From the NCBI GenBank assembly GCA_014380205.1, contig JACMKH010000248.1, positions 1-10,931 on the forward strand: a DNA stretch of 10,931 nt, read 5' to 3'. The notes beneath the pieces are model-generated. The model ran no database searches and was not told the DNA's origin. It was given only the letters and a program-made list of their open reading frames with translations. The stretch comes from Sphingomonadaceae bacterium. Its GTDB lineage: Bacteria > Pseudomonadota > Alphaproteobacteria > Sphingomonadales > Sphingomonadaceae. Positions 7,161 to 10,931 of the stretch are shown piece after piece. The stretch's first letter is position 1. Each line of letters opens with the position of its first letter. A program made the position numbers and the translations under genes.

Positions 7161-7375
7161 AGGATTCGACGCCATTCGCCGCGTATATCCGATAGCCAGC
7201 GTTACCGCGAGAGGAGTCGGTTCATCGCTCTGGCGAGCGCCTCATGGAAACGACGTTGCCGCTTTGGCCGCGAGAAGCTTCTTGCGGAAAATCGCAATGG
7301 GCTCGGCAGCGGCGCCCCTGCGGCCGTTCACGCGCGGCTGCGTCCGCACGATCGGCATCGGAACCCCCTCGCCCA

Positions 7376-7404
7376 TTGACAGTCTGCGAATGCCTCGCAA
7401 TAGC
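7376..7404 (+). promoter_or_regulatory. Sigma-70-type promoter of the siderophore receptor operon
   Basis: A perfect TTGACA (7376-7381) is followed after 17 nt by AATAGC (7399-7404), a weak -10 with matches at the second to fourth positions. The Fur-like palindrome fills the spacer, so a bound repressor would block RNA polymerase. Transcription would start near 7411, leaving a leader of about 35 nt before the GTG at 7445. Confidence 0.6.
7385..7399 (+). promoter_or_regulatory. Fur-like operator (TGCGA-N5-TCGCA)
   Basis: A perfect inverted repeat TGCGA-ATGCC-TCGCA between the -35 and -10 of the receptor promoter. It resembles Fur boxes in outline (TGxxAAT half-site, ending CA) and stands before a siderophore receptor gene, the classic place for one. 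A near copy precedes the PepSY gene at 10631-10652. The regulator could be Fur or another iron regulator; it is not encoded in the window. Confidence 0.6.
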
Positions 7405-7431
7405 GGATCAGTCGCCTCCAAGCGACCTTGC

Positions 7432-7436
7432 AGGGG
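7432..7436 (+). promoter_or_regulatory. Ribosome binding site fixing the GTG start of the receptor
   Basis: AGGGG, eight nt before GTG at 7445. It supports this start over an in-frame ATG at 7244, which would read through the promoter and put 67 non-family residues before the signal peptide. Confidence 0.7.
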
Positions 7437-7444
7437 CACACCAG

Positions 7445-9907
7445 GTGAAGCATCTCCGCGCGGTCAATCCGTCGGCCGCCTTTCTCGCGCTCGGCTGCGT
7501 TGGCGCGTTCGCGCAGCCCGCGCTCGCCGCCGACGCGGTGGACGCCGTTGACGCCGCCGATCAGGAGCCGGCTCGCCGCACCGACGACCCTTCGATCCTC
7601 GTGATCGGCGAGCGCTATGAGCTCGAGCTCGAATCGCCGCGCGCGACTGCGCCGTTGCTCGACACGCCGCAGACGATCACGATCATCTCCGACCAGACGC
7701 TGCGCAAGCAGAACCTGCTCACCTTGCGCGACGCGCTGAGCACCATCCCCGGCATCACCTTCGGCGCGGGCGAGGGCGGCGGCGGCTATGGCGACTCGAT
7801 CAACCTGCGCGGCTATTCGGCCAACAACGACATCACACTCGACGGCGTCCGCGATAGCGCGCAGTACAGCCGCACCGATCCGTTCAACCTCCAGCAGATC
7901 GAGGTCTACAACGGCGCCAATTCGGTGTTCAACGGATCAGGCTCGGTCGGCGGCACGATCAACCTCGTCTCCAAGCTCCCCCAGCCCGACGATCTCACCA
8001 TCCTCCAGGCGGGGATCGGCACCGACAATTACTATCGCGGCGCGATCGATTCGAACCACCGCATCAACCCGCTGATCGCGGTGCGCATCAACGCGATGGT
8101 CCATCGCAACCAGGTCCCCGGACGCGATGTAGAGCGCTACGAGCGCTGGGGGGTCGCGCCCTCGATCACGCTGGGCGTCGGCGGGCCGACCAGCCTGACC
8201 TTTGCCTATGCCCATCAGCGCGACGACAACACGCCGATCTATGGCGTCCCCTATTACAAGAGCCTGATCAACGACGGCCCGCTCGAGGAGGTCGACGACA
8301 GCGACTACTTCGGCATCGTCAACCTCGACGAGCAGGAGACCAACGTCGACCGGCTGACGATGATCTTCCGCCATGCCTTCGACGAGCAGGTCTCGGTGCG
8401 CAACCTCACGCGCTGGCAGCGCGTCGGCCAGTACAGCCAGACCAGCGCGCCGCAGGGCGTGTTCTGCCTCTCGACGACAGGGCTCCAGCCGATCGGCGCC
8501 AACGGCGATTCGACCACGGGGCTGCCTTGCCCCGTCGCGGGGGTGAACGGCGCAACCGTCACAGTCGCGCCGGGCTTCTTTCAGCCCGGCACGGCCTCGC
8601 CGCGCGGCGTCTCGCGCGACCAGGAGAACCAGCTGCTCCACACCCTGACCGATCTGCGCATCGTCTCGGGCGCGCCGGGCGCGGTGCGCAACACGCTCGT
8701 CGTCGGCGGCTCGCTGAGCTGGGAGGACTACGACATCACCTCAGCGCTGCTGCTGCGCAACGCCGACCGCACGCCGGTCGCCTCGGTCCCGCCGATCGAC
8801 CTGTCCAACCTCGACAGCTTCTACACCGGCCCGGTCAACCTCACGACCACGGGCCGATCGCGCAGCGAGACGCGCAACCGCGCGGTCTACGCATTCGACA
8901 CGCTCGAGCTTGGGCCGATGTTCGAGCTCAACGGCGGCGTGCGCTACGAGAGCAACCACGCCGAGTTCGTCAATATCGGCTATGGCGACATCCCGCCGGG
9001 AATCTTGCCGGTGACGCTTACGCCCCAGATCAGCGACGAAAATCTCTTCTCATGGCGCTTCGGCGGCGTGTTCAAGCCCGCCGAGAGCATGAGCATCTAC
9101 GCGGCCTACGCCAATTCGCGCACGCCCTCCTCGGCGACGGTGCGGCTCGGCTGCACGAGCGGGACCTTCGGCACGCCGACCTTCATCAACTTCTGCGACG
9201 TCGCGCCCGAGCGCGCCGAAACCTATGAGGTTGGCGTCAAGGCCGATGTGCTTGACGACCAGCTCCAGCTTACCGCTGCGATTTTCCGCAATCTGCGGAG
9301 CAACTTCCGCGTTCCCTCGAACGACCCGATAAACCCGACCTTGCAGGTGCTCGACGGGCGCGCGCGCGTTGACGGGATCGCGCTCGGCGCGGCGGGCAAC
9401 GTCACGCCCGCATTGACGATCTTCGCCAATTACACCTACCTCGACGGCGAGGTGCTGCAGAGCGTCTCGGACACGTGCCTCACCAATCCGGGAACCACGG
9501 GCTGCGCCAACAGCGCCGCGATCCCCGATCCGCAGGCGGGGCAGGACCTGCTCCAGACGCCGCGCCATTCGGGCAGCCTGTTCACCACCTACCGCCTGCC
9601 CTTCGGGCTCGAGCTGGGCTACGGCTTCACCTATCAGGGCAGCTTCGCGCTCAACAACCAGGTGCTGGTCAATGGCATCGTCACGCGCCAGTTCCGCGCC
9701 GACGATTTCCTGATCCATCGCGCCTTCGTCGGCTACACGTTTGGCAATGGCGTCACCGCGCAGCTCAACATCCAGAACTTCACCGATGAGCGCTATTACA
9801 CCAATGTCCGCAACAACGTCAGCACAACCACGGGCGCGATCTCGGGGGGCTGGGCGACGCCGGGCGAATCGGCCTCGGCGGTGCTCAGCCTGTTCTACAG
9901 CTTTTGA
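7445..9907 (+). CDS. TonB-dependent siderophore receptor, Fiu/PiuA-like
   Basis: An outer-membrane gated channel that imports a ferric siderophore, probably a catecholate, using TonB energy. The 820-aa precursor starts at a GTG: MKHLRAVNP, a hydrophobic stretch and AFAQPALA, a signal peptide likely cut near residues 28-29. A TonB box-like ILVIG lies at 51-55. The plug (about 70-185) has DTPQTITIISDQTL, IPGITFGAGEGG (101-112), GDSINLRGY (116-124), DGVRDSAQY and GSVGGTINLVSK, closely matching the Fiu/PiuA catecholate receptor group. The barrel fills the rest, with NFTDERYY near the end and a terminal Phe (LFYSF) as required for Bam-dependent insertion. Six mature cysteines fall into three close pairs (341/362, 570/584, 678/687), probably disulfides in surface loops. 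It is followed after 38 nt by a PiuC-type gene. Regulated by the Fur-like box in its promoter. Confidence 0.94.
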   Translation: MKHLRAVNPSAAFLALGCVGAFAQPALAADAVDAVDAADQEPARRTDDPSILVIGERYELELESPRATAPLLDTPQTITIISDQTLRKQNLLTLRDALSTIPGITFGAGEGGGGYGDSINLRGYSANNDITLDGVRDSAQYSRTDPFNLQQIEVYNGANSVFNGSGSVGGTINLVSKLPQPDDLTILQAGIGTDNYYRGAIDSNHRINPLIAVRINAMVHRNQVPGRDVERYERWGVAPSITLGVGGPTSLTFAYAHQRDDNTPIYGVPYYKSLINDGPLEEVDDSDYFGIVNLDEQETNVDRLTMIFRHAFDEQVSVRNLTRWQRVGQYSQTSAPQGVFCLSTTGLQPIGANGDSTTGLPCPVAGVNGATVTVAPGFFQPGTASPRGVSRDQENQLLHTLTDLRIVSGAPGAVRNTLVVGGSLSWEDYDITSALLLRNADRTPVASVPPIDLSNLDSFYTGPVNLTTTGRSRSETRNRAVYAFDTLELGPMFELNGGVRYESNHAEFVNIGYGDIPPGILPVTLTPQISDENLFSWRFGGVFKPAESMSIYAAYANSRTPSSATVRLGCTSGTFGTPTFINFCDVAPERAETYEVGVKADVLDDQLQLTAAIFRNLRSNFRVPSNDPINPTLQVLDGRARVDGIALGAAGNVTPALTIFANYTYLDGEVLQSVSDTCLTNPGTTGCANSAAIPDPQAGQDLLQTPRHSGSLFTTYRLPFGLELGYGFTYQGSFALNNQVLVNGIVTRQFRADDFLIHRAFVGYTFGNGVTAQLNIQNFTDERYYTNVRNNVSTTTGAISGGWATPGESASAVLSLFYSF

Positions 9908-9945
9908 CTGGGCTAGCGTGACCCGATGAAGCGGGGCGCGGCGGC

Positions 9946-10629
9946 ATGATGATCGAGATCCCCGGCGTGCTCGACGCCGAGGGGGTGGCGCGCGTGCGCG
10001 CGATCATCGATGGCGCGCAATGGATCGACGGCAACGCGACCTCGGGGCGCCAGTCGGCGCTCGCCAAGCGCAACGCGCAGCTTCCCGAGCTTTCGGCCGA
10101 GGCGCGCGAAGCGGGCGGGCTCGTGCTCGACGCGCTCGGGCGCGCGCCGCTGTTCATCGCCGCCGCGCTGCCGTTCAAGATCTTTCCGCCGCTGTTCAAC
10201 CGCTACGCGCCCGGCGACGCCTTCGGCACGCATGTCGACAACGCGATTCGCATCCAGCGCGGCTCCGACTTCCGGATCAGGAGCGACCTTTCGGCGACGC
10301 TCTTCCTCGCCGATCCCGCGAGCTACGACGGTGGCGAACTGGTCGTCGAGGGCCGCTTCGGCGTTCAGTCGGCCAGGCTCGCCGCGGGGTCGCTGCTGCT
10401 CTATCCGGCGTCGACCCTCCATCGCGTCGAGCCGGTCACGCGGGGGGAGCGCGTCGCCTGTTTCTTCTGGGTGCAGAGCATGGTGCGCGACGACGGCGCG
10501 CGGCAGCTGCTGTTCGATCTCGACAGCGCGGTCCAGGCGGTGGCGGCAGATCGAGGCCAGGACGACGCGGCGGTGATCCAGCTCACCGGTGTCTATCATA
10601 ATCTGCTCCGGCGCTGGGCTGACGCCTAA
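9946..10629 (+). CDS. Fe(II)/2-oxoglutarate-dependent dioxygenase, PiuC/YbiX family (PKHD-type hydroxylase)
   Basis: A 227-aa cytosolic non-heme iron oxygenase; its natural substrate is not established, though homologues are linked to siderophore uptake genes (piuC beside piuA in Pseudomonas, ybiX beside fiu in E. coli). The family pattern is complete: N-terminal [10 protein letters not shown], then [20 protein letters not shown] (83-102) with the iron ligands His96 and Asp98, [19 protein letters not shown] (115-133), the third ligand His159 in [19 protein letters not shown], and Arg169 for 2-oxoglutarate. The C-terminal segment [20 protein letters not shown] is also typical. Two adjacent ATGs (9946 and 9949) could start it; the first is taken. 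The gene lies 38 nt after the receptor stop on the same strand with no promoter-like sequence between, so it is probably cotranscribed. Confidence 0.94.
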   Translation: MMIEIPGVLDAEGVARVRAIIDGAQWIDGNATSGRQSALAKRNAQLPELSAEAREAGGLVLDALGRAPLFIAAALPFKIFPPLFNRYAPGDAFGTHVDNAIRIQRGSDFRIRSDLSATLFLADPASYDGGELVVEGRFGVQSARLAAGSLLLYPASTLHRVEPVTRGERVACFFWVQSMVRDDGARQLLFDLDSAVQAVAADRGQDDAAVIQLTGVYHNLLRRWADA

Positions 10630-10630
10630 T

Positions 10631-10652
10631 TTGCGATTGACTTGCAATAGCG
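10631..10652 (+). promoter_or_regulatory. Second copy of the Fur-like operator, upstream of the PepSY gene
   Basis: TTGCGA-N5-TTGCAA (10631-10647) plus the trailing TAGCG matches the element at 7384-7405 in 18 of 22 positions. It sits in the 61-nt gap between the dioxygenase and PepSY genes. Unlike the first copy, no TTGACA lies at the equivalent upstream position; TTGACT (10637-10642) overlaps the element but lacks a good -10. It may control an internal promoter. Confidence 0.5.
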
Positions 10653-10690
10653 TTCGTGCGATCGGCGGCGCTCGACAACCGGGGGTTCGT

Positions 10691-10931
10691 ATGGCGGCCA
10701 ATCGCCTCAGCCTGAGAAGAGTCTGGTTCCAGATCCACAAGTGGCTTGGGCTGCTGCTGCTCATCCTGCTGATCCCGGTCTCGTTGAGCGGCTCGGCGCT
10801 GGTCTGGCACGACTGGCTCGACGCGACGCTCAACCCCCAGCGCCACGCAATCTCATCGGGCGAGGCCGCGCTGCCGCCCTCGGCCTATGCTGCCGCGGCG
10901 CGGGCGAGCGCGTCGCCTCGCTCCGCTTCGA
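10691..10931 (+). CDS. PepSY-associated transmembrane protein, PiuB-like (partial, runs off the window)
   Basis: The first 80 codons are present. RRVWFQIHKWLGL (9-21) leads into a strongly hydrophobic helix (about 18-38, LLLLILLIPVSLSGSALVW) followed by HDWLDATLNPQRH, the standard opening of PepSY inner-membrane proteins found beside siderophore receptors, where members are thought to bind heme or reduce or release imported iron. His16 and His40 flank the first helix as in the family. The ATG has GGGGG four to five nt upstream. Position after the receptor and PiuC-type genes fits a piuA-piuC-piuB-like cluster. Near the window edge the reading frame turns into a low-complexity Ala/Ser run, while the +2 frame from 10903 reads GERVASLRF, a family-like segment; a frameshift is possible here. 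Confidence 0.85.
   Translation, partial: MAANRLSLRRVWFQIHKWLGLLLLILLIPVSLSGSALVWHDWLDATLNPQRHAISSGEAALPPSAYAAAARASASPRSAS

Larger units (their letters stand above)
7148..7444. promoter_or_regulatory. Divergent intergenic region between the FG-GAP and siderophore receptor genes
   Basis: 297 nt without a supported gene. The right end carries the receptor promoter and Fur-like box (7376-7404). On the left, the minus strand contains TATACG (7182-7187 area) as a possible -10 for the FG-GAP gene, without a recognisable -35. Open frames cross the middle on both strands but encode nothing I recognise. Confidence 0.5.

Noticed and set aside
7242..7439. 65-codon minus-strand open frame in the divergent intergenic region (shorter form from the ATG at 7376)
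   Set aside because: No recognisable domain and no clear ribosome site; it overlaps the receptor promoter. A small peptide cannot be excluded, but there is no support for one.
7244..7444. 67-residue extension of the siderophore receptor
   Set aside because: It would place Arg-rich sequence before a clean signal peptide and would translate through the promoter; GTG 7445 has its own AGGGG.
9913..10833. 306-codon minus-strand open frame opposite the dioxygenase and PepSY genes
   Set aside because: Antisense shadow; both sense genes have clear family motifs.

Overview
The window is high-GC DNA that reads as chromosome of an alphaproteobacterium, most likely a sphingomonad (order Sphingomonadales). 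The grounds are the gene families and their order: a molybdopterin oxidoreductase end followed by ferrochelatase, a short ribbon-helix-helix protein behind an acetoacetyl-CoA reductase, and an FG-GAP/RTX protein with a C-terminus of the kind seen in sphingomonads. This placement rests on protein resemblance only; no rRNA or other marker is present.

Layout, left to right. (1) Positions 3-92 are the last 29 codons of a xanthine dehydrogenase-family molybdopterin-binding subunit, overlapping by 4 nt the start of hemH (ferrochelatase, 89-1090, +). (2) A large membrane-anchored c-di-GMP enzyme (PAS-GGDEF-EAL-PilZ, 1087-3741, -) converges on hemH; the two genes share one CTAG as both stop codons. 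(3) A 162-nt divergent intergenic region (3742-3903) holds three perfect inverted repeats. (4) phaB (acetoacetyl-CoA reductase, 3904-4626, +) and a 79-aa ribbon-helix-helix protein (4640-4879, +) form a probable two-gene operon. (5) A 749-aa secreted-type protein (4898-7147, -) has seven 72-residue FG-GAP blades plus an RTX calcium-binding tail. (6) A 297-nt divergent region (7148-7444) carries a clear promoter and a Fur-like palindrome. (7) An iron-uptake cluster on the + strand closes the window: a TonB-dependent Fiu/PiuA-like siderophore receptor (7445-9907), a PiuC/YbiX-type Fe(II)/2-oxoglutarate dioxygenase (9946-10629), and the start of a PepSY membrane protein (10691 to the edge).

How the genes work together. 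The last three genes match the known piuA-piuC-piuB type arrangement: ferric siderophore import, an associated hydroxylase, and a PepSY inner-membrane protein that may reduce or release the iron. A nearly identical 22-nt palindromic element precedes both the receptor gene and the PepSY gene (18 of 22 bases), which suggests a common iron-responsive regulator with a second entry point inside the cluster. PhaB makes the monomer precursor for polyhydroxybutyrate, but no phaA or phaC is in view. I see no RNA gene, insertion sequence, CRISPR array or convincing rho-independent terminator. I found no strong candidate for an undescribed multi-gene system. The most useful leads are the paired operator, the palindromes near phaB and its ribbon-helix-helix partner, the recombining blade repeats, and a possible frameshift at the right edge.
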